The notes: generated from the letters alone by a model not told the origin. A DNA stretch of 64,000 nucleotides from Rheinheimera pacifica (GCF_900108485.1 NZ_FNXF01000014.1:62001-126000); one strand, 5' to 3'. Counted from the stretch's first letter, positions 19,501-27,592 are shown. A program made the numbers and translations.

Positions 19501-19648
19501 CGGTATAGACAGTGGCACCGGTCAGGGCGATTAAATTGGGGGTTTTATCCTGGATACCTTGCAAGGGGCTGGTCTGGTCGGCGTGGCTACTGGCGGCAAA
19601 TACCGTCAGCAGCGCTGCGCTTAACAGCGACAAACGCTCTGAAGTCAT
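16529..19648 (-). CDS. Secreted two-module amidohydrolase
   Basis: A 1039-residue protein with a signal peptide (cleavage near ASSHA-DQ). The N-terminal amidohydrolase module (about 35-430) has lost the metal motif, reading YPGFIDPYTQYG. A beta-rich linker covers about 430-545. The C-terminal module (about 560-1000) is intact: PGIIDEHSHV gives H644-x-H646, IHTHSY and FTHILEG supply further His ligands, and INSDDAG supplies the Asp. The C-terminus is His-rich. Family members hydrolyse cyclic amides, dipeptides or similar bonds. It is the first gene of a cluster with the 434-residue partner and the M28 peptidase. The substrate is unknown. Confidence 0.85.
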   Translation of the reverse strand: MTSERLSLLSAALLTVFAASSHADQTSPLQGIQDKTPNLIALTGATVYTEPGKKLENATVLIADGRISAVGSSVKVPAGYQQIDASRYTLYPGFIDPYTQYGIEAAKPAKSGSYRDAPVYKNERKGGNASNDAIHAQQRWVSEFKPDAKAAEALRKLGFTAAQSARFDGIFRGQAFVSSLGEGLPNQLVLKADGPQFMAFSKGTSKQSYPSSLMGSMALIRQTLSDANWYSQAYGKTDVRYFNQPVEFNVALQSLANINQQGAVFETGDDRSLLRAHLLLNEFKLNNAAMVGSGFEYVRLDEIKATGRSLILPLNFPAAPAVEQVADQLDVNLADLRHWERAPANAAALAQAGVPFALTTYKLKDTKDFWPNLRKAVQYGLSADTALAALTTVPARLSGVADKLGKIAPGYQADLVLASGDLFADGEIVATWVRGQQHSIKAITPVDFAGDYQLSVAGKAIKVTLTGHADKLSGSAVLQAGDAAAKSVKLEHIHSQQQLLQFNLNLAELTGDKQVAQFSGKLADNSLTGKWQLGSSTELVTAQRQPLTESPAKTAASKPDTVMLSKLTFPNRAYGLPALAKQQNVHIKNVTVWTAEKDGILENTDVIVRNGKFDKIGKNLGTPGGFDVIDGTGMHLTPGIIDEHSHVAIEAGVNEGTDAVTSEVRIADVINPEDINLYRGLAGGTTTAQLLHGSANPIGGQAQVIQFRWGENAQGLKMKAAPPSIKFALGENVKQSNWGDAFTERYPQTRVGVETTIRDAFVAAKEYKAKLAAYDKLSKRQREQVAPPRIDYRLEALVEILDKQRFIHTHSYVASEILMLIELADEMGFNITTFTHILEGYKTAKEMQAHGASASTFADWWAYKMEVQDAIPTNACLMAEQGVNVSINSDDAGLQRRLNQEAAKSVMYCGMDEHEALKMVTINPAMQLKIDSVTGSIKAGKQADFVLWNTHPLSVYSQAQQTWIEGTKYFDINTDKQLQQQLEAEKTALIQKVLSADDSAKAGSKDAYKQDEPEWHCEDQGDWWNIGSYIHSHVHGHKH

Positions 19649-19669
19649 AACATGTTCCTGAATTAAGAA

Positions 19670-22621
19670 TTAACTGTTAATAACGTAGTTCAGGCGACTA
19701 AGCTCCTGCTCAGCCAGCGGCATGCTGAAGTAGTAACCCTGAACCTGATAGCAAGCATTTTTTCTTAGAAATTCAACTTGTTCGGCAGTTTCTACCCCTT
19801 CGGCCACTACGCGAAGATTCATCTTCTGCGCCATAGCAATAATCGCTGCAACAATATCCATGTCGTTGCGATCATCAGGAATATCTTTGACGAACGAGCG
19901 ATCTATTTTCAGCTCGTCTACCGGAAAACGCTTTAAGTAACTAAGCGAAGAGTAGCCTGTACCAAAGTCGTCGATAGATAAAGACACCCCGAGACGCTTT
20001 AACTGATTTAACTGGTTAATAGCCGCATCAGTGTCGCCCATCAACATACTTTCAGTAATTTCAAAGATTAAAAACGCCGGGTTGGCACCGGTGCGCAGTA
20101 AAATCCGTTCAACAATTTCCGGCAGGTTATCATCTTTAAACTGCCGTACAGATAAATTAATCGACAAGGTAACATTATGGCCACGGCTATGCTGGCGTGA
20201 TAAAAACCGGCAGGCTTCCCAGACAATCCACTCGCCAATTTGCACTATCAGCCCGGTGCTTTCGGCCACGCCAATAAAACGCAGTGGCGGCACCAGGGTA
20301 TTGTCTGGCCGTAACCAGCGCAGTAAGGTTTCATAGCCAACAATGCTGTTATCGCGAATATCAATTTTTGGCTGGTAATACAGCAGGAACTGATGCTCAC
20401 GGATGGCTTCTCGCAGCTGGTTTTCAATTAGCAGCCGTTCATTGGCCGCTTCATTTAAGTCATGGCTGAAAAAGTGAAAGGTGTTTTTACCGCGGGCTTT
20501 GGCTTCATACATGGCTAAATCAGCATGTTTGAGCAACAGTTCTTCTTCTGAGGCATCTTCCGGCGCTACTGTAATGCCAATGCTGGCACTGATAGACACT
20601 TCATGGTTACCCAGTTTTACCGGCGCGGCAAATGCCTGTTGTAAATTCGCGGCAATGCTGGACGCCTGGCCCCGGTCGGTAATGCCGCTTAAAATAACAG
20701 CAAATTCATCGCCGCCCAACCTGGCAATAGTATCTTCTTCACGCAGGCGACTGATCAGCCGCTTGGCCACTTCTTTTAATAATTCGTCCCCGGCATCATG
20801 GCCCAGGGTATCGTTAATGCGTTTAAATTCATCCAAATCAAAATATAACAATGCAAAGCTGTAGTAGCCGCGGTGCGACATAGCAATGGCTTTACGCAAC
20901 TGGTCGCGGAAGTAACTGCGGTTAGCCAGCCCGGTCAGCACGTCGTAGTACGCCAGTTGCTCCATCTTTTTCTGGCTTTGCTTAATAAAAGAAATGTCCT
21001 GCATGGCGCAAACATAGTTACTTATACCGCCTTTTTCATCGCGGATAGGCGCTATGGCCAGCGACACCCATAACTGGCGCTCAGCATGTTGCAACAACAT
21101 ATCACCACGCCAGTGTTGGCGCTCAGCCAGCGTTTGCTGAATTTCCTCTGCCACGTGGTACATTTCTTCGGCAAATAAGCTGCCAAGCGGCTGTAAATGT
21201 ATTTGCTCTGTTGTGGTGCCAATCATCTCGGTCAGAAACGGGTTAGCATATTCAATACGCAGCAACTGGTCGGTTAGCACTATACCCGAGCTGGAAAAAG
21301 ACACCGCTTTACTCAGTTTTCTGGCTGAGCGCTCAGCCTGTTCTTTTTCTTCTATCCGGGCATTTAAACCACTGACTAAGGTGGATATTTCATCAGACAT
21401 GCGGCCAAAGGCCTGATTAAGCAAACCTATTTCATCGTTTTGTGTATCCAGTTGCACCTGTTCCAAGTCGCCACGGGATAAGCGACTGATAGCACCGGAT
21501 AAGCGGTTTATCCGCTTTAATATAAAATGATAAATAACCAGTTGTAAAAACAATGCCACCAGCAACGCCACTGCAGTAAACACCAGCACCAGGCGGGAAC
21601 GCACTGAACTAAAAGCAGTAGAAATATCGGCTTTATCAACGTAAACACTTAAGTACCAATCTGCGCGCTCGACAACATCGGTCGCAATAAGCTTTTCCGG
21701 CGCCAGGGCTTGCGCCTGCATAACTTGGCGCGGATTGGCAGCATACTGACGCGCATACTGGCTCAGGCTGTCAGCACTGGCGGCGTCGGCCTGTAAAGGG
21801 GTGTTCATTGGCGGATCGGTGCGCAAAAACTGCCGGGCTGAGCTGATAATCTGGCCCTGGCTGTCAAAAATCATACTATGGCGGCCGTCCTGGCGTGGCA
21901 ACATGGCCAGAATATCCTGCAGAATAAAATCCGTACCGGTAACCCCAACAAACTCATCATTGACATAAACCGGAATGATCAGGCTGGTCATCCATTTTTT
22001 CCAGATATTGTCGTAATACAGAGGCGTCCAGCGTGGTTGGCGTGCCGGGTTTTGCTCCGGTGTGGCGATGTTGTAAAACAGATCCTGATTAAAATCATGC
22101 TGGGTGCTTACCTGCAACGCCCAGTCAGCCGGTGAAATACGGATAAACTGCTCTTTGGAAATAAAATAGAAGTTAAAAAACTCTTGCAGCATCAGTGGCG
22201 AAAGCTGCTGCCACAACAAGCCGGTTTTATCAAACAGCGCGGCAACTCGGGCATTGTAGTTTTGCGCGGCGACAAAAGCACCGGAGTAATCATCCTGCAC
22301 GCGGATACTGCCATCAGCAGCGGCTTGCATAGTGGTGGCGCCAGACAGCGAGGCCAGGCTAAGGCTGCGGCTAATAACCTGATTAGCTGCAATAGCCTTT
22401 TGTTCTTTTTGCAGAAAATTTTTGTTCAGCTGTAAAGCGTGATTTGTGGCACTGTGTTTCAGAGCCACCTGTTGTTGCTCAAATTCATTGGTCTCTTGCA
22501 GCAAAATAACTGCATAGCCTATAGCAAAACCGGCAGTAACGATGGCAAGAAATACCACCAGCGCAAATTTGCGCCCCAGCGAGTCCATTCCTGTTGGTTT
22601 AATAAAGTTTACGTCCTTCAC
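19670..22621 (-). CDS. Membrane GGDEF/EAL c-di-GMP signalling protein with Cache and PAS domains
   Basis: A 983-residue sensor protein. Domain order: TM helix (about 18-38); a long periplasmic Cache-like sensor (about 40-340) with the typical VNDEFVGVTGTDFIL segment; a second TM; HAMP; PAS (about 440-550) with a PAC-like end; GGDEF (about 560-720, motif ARLGGDEFAVIL intact); and EAL (about 735-975). The EAL signature reads YETLLRW, with other catalytic motifs such as NLSVRQF, DDFGTGYSS and EGVET present. It could both make and break c-di-GMP. The start codon is GTG at 22621, and an in-frame ATG lies 11 codons later. Its gene follows no operon partner. Confidence 0.93.
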   Translation of the reverse strand: MKDVNFIKPTGMDSLGRKFALVVFLAIVTAGFAIGYAVILLQETNEFEQQQVALKHSATNHALQLNKNFLQKEQKAIAANQVISRSLSLASLSGATTMQAAADGSIRVQDDYSGAFVAAQNYNARVAALFDKTGLLWQQLSPLMLQEFFNFYFISKEQFIRISPADWALQVSTQHDFNQDLFYNIATPEQNPARQPRWTPLYYDNIWKKWMTSLIIPVYVNDEFVGVTGTDFILQDILAMLPRQDGRHSMIFDSQGQIISSARQFLRTDPPMNTPLQADAASADSLSQYARQYAANPRQVMQAQALAPEKLIATDVVERADWYLSVYVDKADISTAFSSVRSRLVLVFTAVALLVALFLQLVIYHFILKRINRLSGAISRLSRGDLEQVQLDTQNDEIGLLNQAFGRMSDEISTLVSGLNARIEEKEQAERSARKLSKAVSFSSSGIVLTDQLLRIEYANPFLTEMIGTTTEQIHLQPLGSLFAEEMYHVAEEIQQTLAERQHWRGDMLLQHAERQLWVSLAIAPIRDEKGGISNYVCAMQDISFIKQSQKKMEQLAYYDVLTGLANRSYFRDQLRKAIAMSHRGYYSFALLYFDLDEFKRINDTLGHDAGDELLKEVAKRLISRLREEDTIARLGGDEFAVILSGITDRGQASSIAANLQQAFAAPVKLGNHEVSISASIGITVAPEDASEEELLLKHADLAMYEAKARGKNTFHFFSHDLNEAANERLLIENQLREAIREHQFLLYYQPKIDIRDNSIVGYETLLRWLRPDNTLVPPLRFIGVAESTGLIVQIGEWIVWEACRFLSRQHSRGHNVTLSINLSVRQFKDDNLPEIVERILLRTGANPAFLIFEITESMLMGDTDAAINQLNQLKRLGVSLSIDDFGTGYSSLSYLKRFPVDELKIDRSFVKDIPDDRNDMDIVAAIIAMAQKMNLRVVAEGVETAEQVEFLRKNACYQVQGYYFSMPLAEQELSRLNYVINS

Positions 22622-22730
22622 TACTCTGCCTGATTTTGAAAAAACTATTGATTATTGGCAAGATATCGCTTTCTATAACAACACGACGCAATCATTATTG
22701 CATGTTAATTCATCAAAAGAGAATGAAACA

Positions 22731-23183
22731 ATGAAAAAACCCCTGTTAACTGTCGTTTTAGTATCATTGCTATCTACCTCTGCTTTTGCCGGCAGCGCCT
22801 TTACTGAAGCCAAAGATAGCGTGAAATACCGTCAATCTGCATTCCAGCTGATCCGCCATAATATGGCTGATATTGCTGATATGCTAAAAGGCGACGTCAG
22901 TTACGATGCAGAGCGTGTCAACAAGCGTGCTACTGCACTGGCTACGCTAACAACCTTACCATGGGAAGCCTTTACGGTACCGGGTGCCGAGCAAGGCGGT
23001 GGTGATGCCAAAGCTGCTGTGTGGAAGAACCTAAGCGATTTTCAAAGCCGGGGCGAAAAACTGGCAACTGATGCACTGGCATTAAAATCGGCGGCTGACA
23101 GCATGGATCAGGCCGAAGTACGTAAAGCCTTTGGCAGCTTTGCCCGCAACTGCAAAGCCTGCCACGACGAATACAAAAACTAA
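22731..23183 (+). CDS. Cytochrome c' (class II c-type cytochrome)
   Basis: A 150-residue periplasmic haem protein. I chose the ATG at 22731, which opens a clean signal peptide (MKKPLLTVVLVSLLSTSAFA, cleaved before GSAF). The 63 codons of open frame upstream overlap the divergent GGDEF/EAL promoter region and are not convincing. The mature part is a four-helix bundle. It ends with the haem-binding C141-K-A-C144-H145 close to the C-terminus, the class II arrangement. YRQSAFQLIRHNM near the N-terminus is typical of cytochrome c'. Such proteins bind NO and protect against nitrosative stress. It is convergent with a cytochrome b561-type gene that could reduce it. Confidence 0.93.
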   Translation: MKKPLLTVVLVSLLSTSAFAGSAFTEAKDSVKYRQSAFQLIRHNMADIADMLKGDVSYDAERVNKRATALATLTTLPWEAFTVPGAEQGGGDAKAAVWKNLSDFQSRGEKLATDALALKSAADSMDQAEVRKAFGSFARNCKACHDEYKN

Positions 23184-23192
23184 GAGCGACAC

Positions 23193-23213
23193 GGCGCTGT
23201 TTACAGCAGCGCC
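23193..23213. other. Hairpin between convergent cytochrome genes
   Basis: GGCGCTG and CAGCGCC form a 7-bp stem with a 7-base loop at the junction of the two cytochrome genes, overlapping the last codons of the minus-strand gene. No T-run follows, so termination here is uncertain. Confidence 0.4.
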
Positions 23214-23851
23214 AGCAATTTATGCCCCTGCCAGAAATACAACACCACTAATAACAACCCAAACAGAATAAAGTAAACGCCACTGTGTTTTACGCCGCCA
23301 GTATAGGTACTTGCTGCATGGTCTTTGCCACTAAGCATGACCCACAGCACATTATGTACCCGCATACTGTGCCAGAGTGCCGCAACAACATGCACAGCTA
23401 CCGCCGCCAGCAGAATATTGATATTGATTTTATGAATATCCGAGGCCATATCAACCCAGCTTGCCGGTAACAAACTGACCAGTGGGCCGTCACTCATATA
23501 ACTGTTATCAAAGGTAGCCAGCCCGGTTAGCAATTGCACCAGTACCAACACAATCAATAGCACTATCATATAAAAAGACGCCGGATTATGGCCATTAACC
23601 GCATACGGCTTACGCAGGTAACGCACAGCCGCAGCAGGAGTAGCGGCAAACTGGCTAAAACGCGCGGTTTGACTGCCAACAAAGCCCCAAACCAGCCGTG
23701 ATACCACCAGCGCCAGCAGCGTATACGCCAGTAACTGATGCTGCGCCATTAAACCTTCTTCACCGGTGTACCACAGCCCTGCCAGCAACAGAACCTGGCT
23801 CCAGTGAAAAAACCGCACGGCAAAATCCCAGACTTTTACTTTTTGTGACAT
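23201..23851 (-). CDS. Cytochrome b561-type membrane protein
   Basis: A 216-residue inner-membrane dihaem cytochrome of the bacterial b561/Ni-Fe-hydrogenase b-subunit type. Helices lie near residues 15-35, 40-58, 90-112, 140-165 and 190-210. Candidate haem ligands are His in RFFHWSQ, MAQHQLLAY, DIHKIN and AAVHVVAALWH. These proteins pass electrons from quinol or other donors to periplasmic c-type cytochromes. The convergent neighbour encodes cytochrome c', the combination often found as an operon in other proteobacteria, so a redox partnership is plausible. It is divergent from the acylase gene with about 55 bases between starts. Confidence 0.88.
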   Translation of the reverse strand: MSQKVKVWDFAVRFFHWSQVLLLAGLWYTGEEGLMAQHQLLAYTLLALVVSRLVWGFVGSQTARFSQFAATPAAAVRYLRKPYAVNGHNPASFYMIVLLIVLVLVQLLTGLATFDNSYMSDGPLVSLLPASWVDMASDIHKININILLAAVAVHVVAALWHSMRVHNVLWVMLSGKDHAASTYTGGVKHSGVYFILFGLLLVVLYFWQGHKLLALL

Positions 23852-23906
23852 TGTGCGTAGTCTCCGTTATGCTAAGTTTCTGATTTTATACCAGAGACAC
23901 AAAAAG

Positions 23907-26258
23907 ATGAATTGGTGGAAATGGATCCTTACCATATTAACCTTATTGCTGGCCCTCGCCGCTGCGGCAATTTACACCGTGCTACACCTGAGTTTACCAA
24001 ACTACGATGGCACCCAATCAAGCAGTATCAGTAACACCGCCCGGCTGGAACGCGATGCGCTGGGTTATCTTAGTATCCATGCCGCAAACCGCAGTGATGC
24101 TGCCTTTGCACTGGGTTTTGCCCATGCTCAGGAGCGTTTCTTTCAAATGGATCTACTGCGCCGCAATGCCGCCGGCGAACTGGCCGAGCTGTTTGGCAAG
24201 CGCGCATTAAAGGCCGATCTGGCGTTGCGCCAACACCGTTTTCGCAGCCGTGCCACGCAAGCTCTGGCGGCACTGCCTGTTGAGGACAAGCAGTTGCTGA
24301 GCAACTATAGCCGTGGCGTTAACGAAGGCCTGGCGGCCCTTAGCATGCCGCCGTTTGAATACACCGTGCTGCAGCAAACACCAACACCCTGGCAAGAAAC
24401 AGATTCGTTTTTAGTTATTTACAGCATGTATCTGGATTTACAAGGCAAACTGGGCCGCGACGACTATGCAATGACCATACTAAAACAAACCGTGCCGGAT
24501 GAATGGTATCGTTTTTTACAGCAACATTCTGATATCTGGCAGGCCGCAATAGATAACAGCCAGATTGAAGCCGTGCCTCTGCCCACTTCAACCTACCCAA
24601 AGCTGTTAACAAACAGCCAGACTGCCTGTAACCTGTGCACAGTAAAAGATGCCACCGACATTGGCAGCAATAACTTTGCCGTAGCCGGCAGCTTAACCAG
24701 CCATGGCAGCGCTATACTGGCAGATGATATGCATCTGAGTATCCGCGTACCCGGCACCTGGTATAAAGCCCAGCTAAACTGGCGCGATGGCACACAACTG
24801 CGCACCGTTACCGGCCTTACGCTACCCGGCACACCCGCTATCGTAGTGGGCTCTAACGGTAATATTGCCTGGGGTTTTACCAACAGTACCGCCGACTGGC
24901 ATGATCTGGTCGCGCTGCAACTGTCAGACGATGGCAAACGCTATTTAACGCCAGATGGCTGGCAGGCACTGGAATACGTATACGACACCATTAAAGTTGC
25001 CAACGGCCCTGATCAGCCGTTACAACTGGCGCAAACCCAATGGGGGCCGCTGGTACGCTTTGGCGATAGCCCGGCCTATGCTTTACGTTGGGTTGCTTAT
25101 GATATTGAGGCAGTTAATTTTAACCTGCTGCAACTGGAAACCTCAGCAACAGCACAGGATGCCCTGCAACTGGCACCACAGGTTGGCATACCCACGCAGA
25201 ACCTGCTGGTAGCCGACAATAAAGGTAATATTGGCTGGAGCCTGATGGGCCGCATACCTAAACGCAACCTGCCGGATCTGGATACCGCACAAGACTGGAG
25301 CAATGCTGATTTTGGCTGGTTTGGCTATATAGCAGCTGAAGCTCAGCCACAGTTATTGAACCCCGCCAGCCACAGGTTATGGACCGCAAATTCGCGCATG
25401 ATCGGCGCGGCTGATTATCAGCTGATTGGCAATGGCGGTTATGACTTAGGCGCCAGAGGCTGGCAAATACAACAAGGCCTGAACCAGTTACACAGTGCCG
25501 ATGAACAGGCTCTGCATAAAATTCAGCTGGATAACCGCGCACTCATGCTGGAACGCTGGCAACAGCTGTTATTAGAGGTGCTGGACAACGACACTGTGCA
25601 GCAGCATCAGTTACAATCGTACCGCCAGCATGTGTTAACCAGCTCACAAAGCGCCAGCGTTGATGCCGTGGGTTACAGCCTGGTACGGGCGTTTCGGCTG
25701 AAATTACTGGAGTTGCAGTTTGCCCCACTGTCAGCGTATCTGGAGCAGCATGGCGCCCGCAGTCAGGATCTGAAATACTCACTGGAAACGCCACTTTGGG
25801 CCATGTTACAACAACGCCGTACCGATACCTTACCGGCAAGCTTCAGCAGCTGGGATGAATTATTACTCACTGCCGTGCTGCAAAGTAAGCAACAGCTGCT
25901 GCAAGACAACGGCAGCATTAACCAGAGCAACTGGGGTTATATTAATCAGGCCCGTATAAATCACCCGTTGTCTGGCGCCATACCGCTGCTGGGAGGCTGG
26001 CTTAATATGCCGGCTACCGAACTTAATGGCGACAGCCATATGCCAAGGGTACAGCGGCCGGGTTTTGGCCAGTCACAGCGTATGGTGGTAGCGCCGGGGC
26101 AAGAACATAAAGGGATTTTAACCATACCGGCAGGTCAGTCTGGCCACCCGCTTTCGCCGTTTTACCGTGGCGATCACCAGTACTGGTTAAACGAAGTAGC
26201 CTTGCCGTTTTTACCCGGCGAGAAAAAATATCAGCTGCTGCTGACACCTCAGGGTTGA
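23907..26258 (+). CDS. Penicillin acylase-family N-terminal-nucleophile hydrolase
   Basis: A 783-residue proenzyme of the penicillin G acylase/acyl-homoserine-lactone acylase family. The ATG at 23907 was chosen because it starts a signal/anchor (MNWWKWILTILTLLLALAAA); the 18 open codons before it overlap the divergent promoter. The alpha chain (about 30-235) contains LGFAHAQERFFQMDLLRR. Autocleavage should occur before Ser254 (G|SNNFAVAGS), freeing the catalytic N-terminal Ser of the beta chain. NSTADWHDL and the late Asn (NQSNWGYIN) fit the oxyanion and catalytic Asn. The natural substrate is unknown; AHL quorum signals or N-acyl peptides are options. Confidence 0.88.
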   Translation: MNWWKWILTILTLLLALAAAAIYTVLHLSLPNYDGTQSSSISNTARLERDALGYLSIHAANRSDAAFALGFAHAQERFFQMDLLRRNAAGELAELFGKRALKADLALRQHRFRSRATQALAALPVEDKQLLSNYSRGVNEGLAALSMPPFEYTVLQQTPTPWQETDSFLVIYSMYLDLQGKLGRDDYAMTILKQTVPDEWYRFLQQHSDIWQAAIDNSQIEAVPLPTSTYPKLLTNSQTACNLCTVKDATDIGSNNFAVAGSLTSHGSAILADDMHLSIRVPGTWYKAQLNWRDGTQLRTVTGLTLPGTPAIVVGSNGNIAWGFTNSTADWHDLVALQLSDDGKRYLTPDGWQALEYVYDTIKVANGPDQPLQLAQTQWGPLVRFGDSPAYALRWVAYDIEAVNFNLLQLETSATAQDALQLAPQVGIPTQNLLVADNKGNIGWSLMGRIPKRNLPDLDTAQDWSNADFGWFGYIAAEAQPQLLNPASHRLWTANSRMIGAADYQLIGNGGYDLGARGWQIQQGLNQLHSADEQALHKIQLDNRALMLERWQQLLLEVLDNDTVQQHQLQSYRQHVLTSSQSASVDAVGYSLVRAFRLKLLELQFAPLSAYLEQHGARSQDLKYSLETPLWAMLQQRRTDTLPASFSSWDELLLTAVLQSKQQLLQDNGSINQSNWGYINQARINHPLSGAIPLLGGWLNMPATELNGDSHMPRVQRPGFGQSQRMVVAPGQEHKGILTIPAGQSGHPLSPFYRGDHQYWLNEVALPFLPGEKKYQLLLTPQG

Positions 26259-26284
26259 CTTTAGCCATCCAGACGGACTATGTT
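26255..26284 (+). promoter_or_regulatory. Candidate sigma-70 promoter of pheL-pheA
   Basis: TTGACT (26255-26260) and TATGTT (26279-26284) with an 18-base spacer. The -35 overlaps the acylase stop codon. The predicted start would fall almost at the leader ATG, making a leaderless or near-leaderless peptide; a promoter further upstream remains possible. Confidence 0.45.
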
Positions 26285-26291
26285 AGACGCC

Positions 26292-26354
26292 ATGAAAACA
26301 TCTAATGTCGCGCTCAGCTTTTTTCGCTTTACCACCTTACACGGGAGGCGGTGA
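26292..26354 (+). CDS. pheL: pheA leader peptide (attenuator peptide)
   Basis: A 20-residue open frame directly upstream of an intrinsic terminator and pheA. Residues 10-13 read Phe-Phe-Arg-Phe (codons 26319-26330), the cluster expected for attenuation by charged tRNA-Phe. The end of the frame, Gly-Arg-Arg-stop, is encoded by GGGAGGCGG; its GGGAGG (26343-26348) can pair with CCTCCC (26380-26385), the left arm of the terminator. A ribosome stalled on the Phe codons would leave GGGAGG free and prevent termination, while one at the stop codon would cover it. The start could instead be an in-frame ATG at 26280. No strong SD is visible. Confidence 0.72.
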   Translation: MKTSNVALSFFRFTTLHGRR

Positions 26355-26377
26355 GCTGCGCGCGCAGTAATACCTGA

Positions 26378-26405
26378 AACCTCCCACGCCGGGAGGTTTT
26401 TTTTT
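26378..26405 (+). terminator. Attenuator terminator before pheA
   Basis: AACCTCCC (26378-26385) and GGGAGGTT (26391-26398) form a stem with a 5-base loop, followed by a run of nine T. It lies between the leader peptide and the pheA start. Its left arm has the competing partner GGGAGG at 26343-26348. A small CTGCG/CGCAG hairpin (26356-26367) sits between them. Confidence 0.88.
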
Positions 26406-26437
26406 GCTTACTTTTAGCTCAGACAAAGAGAATTAAC

Positions 26438-27592
26438 ATGGAACTGGATGAAATACGCCACGCAATATCTGACACCGACAAGCAATTGCTGGCTTTATTA
26501 TCAAAACGGCGTCAGCTGGCACTGGCTGTAGCCGACGCCAAACTGGCACAAAACAAACCGATACGTGACCAAAAGCGCGAGCAAGAGCTGCTGCTGTCAC
26601 TGATTGAGCAAGGCAAACCATTGGCGCTGGACGCCCAATATGTAACCCGGCTGTACCATGTGATTATTGAAGACTCGGTGCTACAGCAACAGGCTAAAAT
26701 TCAGGGCCAGCTAAACGGCACCAACAGCCCGGCTGTACGCGTAGCTTTTCTCGGTGGCCAGGGCTCATACAGTTACTGGGCGACACAAAAGTATTTTACC
26801 CGCCGCGCCGAGCGTATTATTGAACAAGGCTGCGACAGCTTTAACGAAATAGTCCAGGCGGTTGAAACCGGCCATGCCGATTACGCCCTGCTGCCGATTG
26901 AAAACACCTCGTCGGGCAGTATTAACGAGGTATACGACTTACTGCAGCATACCCGGTTGTCTATTGTTGGCGAGCTGACCCACCCTATCGCCCACTGCCT
27001 GCTCGGTTTACCGGGCACCGATTTAAGCAAAATCCGCCAGGTGTGCGCCCACCCGCAGGTTATTGCCCAGTGCAGCCAGTATCTACAGGGGTTATCGCAA
27101 GTAAAAATTGAATACTGCGACAGCTCATCCGACGCCTTTAACCGCATTAAGCAGCAGCAAGATCCAACAGTGGTAGCCATAGGCGGCGAAGAAGGCGGCC
27201 AGCTATACGGTTTGCAAGTGCTTACCCGTGATCTGGCTAACCAGAAAGACAACGTCAGCCGTTTTATAGTAGTGGCGCGTAAGCCGGTGACAGTAGCCAA
27301 AGCCATACCGGCAAAAACCACCTTTATTATGTATACCGGCCAGCAACCCGGCGCGCTGGTAGATGCCTTGCTGGTGTTAAAGCAGCATGGTATCAGTATG
27401 GGCAAACTGGAATCGCGGCCTATTAATGGCAACCCGTGGGAAGAGATGTTTTACGTCGATGTATTCGCCAACCTGAATGATTACGCCATGACCCGTGCCC
27501 TGGAAGAGTTAAATAAAATCACCAAATTTATTAAGGTGTTAGGTTGTTACCCCAGTGAAGATATTGAACCAACTCAGGTAACTGCCGGCTGA
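26438..27592 (+). CDS. pheA: Chorismate mutase/prephenate dehydratase (P-protein)
   Basis: A 384-residue bifunctional enzyme. It turns chorismate into prephenate and then phenylpyruvate for phenylalanine synthesis. The chorismate mutase domain (about 1-90) starts MELDEIRHAISDTDKQLLALL and has the helical RRQLALAVADAK segment. Prephenate dehydratase (about 104-285) shows VAFLGGQGSYS, the IENTSSGSINEVYDLL motif and the catalytic KDNVSRF. The ACT regulatory domain (about 298-380) has the phenylalanine-binding ESRP motif. Length matches the E. coli protein (386). Expression is probably set by the attenuator just upstream, and enzyme activity by Phe feedback through the ACT domain. Confidence 0.97.
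   Translation: MELDEIRHAISDTDKQLLALLSKRRQLALAVADAKLAQNKPIRDQKREQELLLSLIEQGKPLALDAQYVTRLYHVIIEDSVLQQQAKIQGQLNGTNSPAVRVAFLGGQGSYSYWATQKYFTRRAERIIEQGCDSFNEIVQAVETGHADYALLPIENTSSGSINEVYDLLQHTRLSIVGELTHPIAHCLLGLPGTDLSKIRQVCAHPQVIAQCSQYLQGLSQVKIEYCDSSSDAFNRIKQQQDPTVVAIGGEEGGQLYGLQVLTRDLANQKDNVSRFIVVARKPVTVAKAIPAKTTFIMYTGQQPGALVDALLVLKQHGISMGKLESRPINGNPWEEMFYVDVFANLNDYAMTRALEELNKITKFIKVLGCYPSEDIEPTQVTAG

Noticed and set aside
22641-22665. FNR-like site (TTGAT then GGCAA) before cytochrome c'
   Set aside because: Only the left half matches the TTGAT-N4-ATCAA consensus; too weak to report.
22542-22730. Longer cytochrome c' reading frame upstream of the signal peptide
   Set aside because: It would bury the signal peptide and overlap the divergent GGDEF/EAL gene; the ATG at 22731 gives a standard precursor.
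26280-26291. Earlier ATG for the pheA leader peptide
   Set aside because: It overlaps the best -10 element; the later ATG is preferred, although neither has a strong SD.
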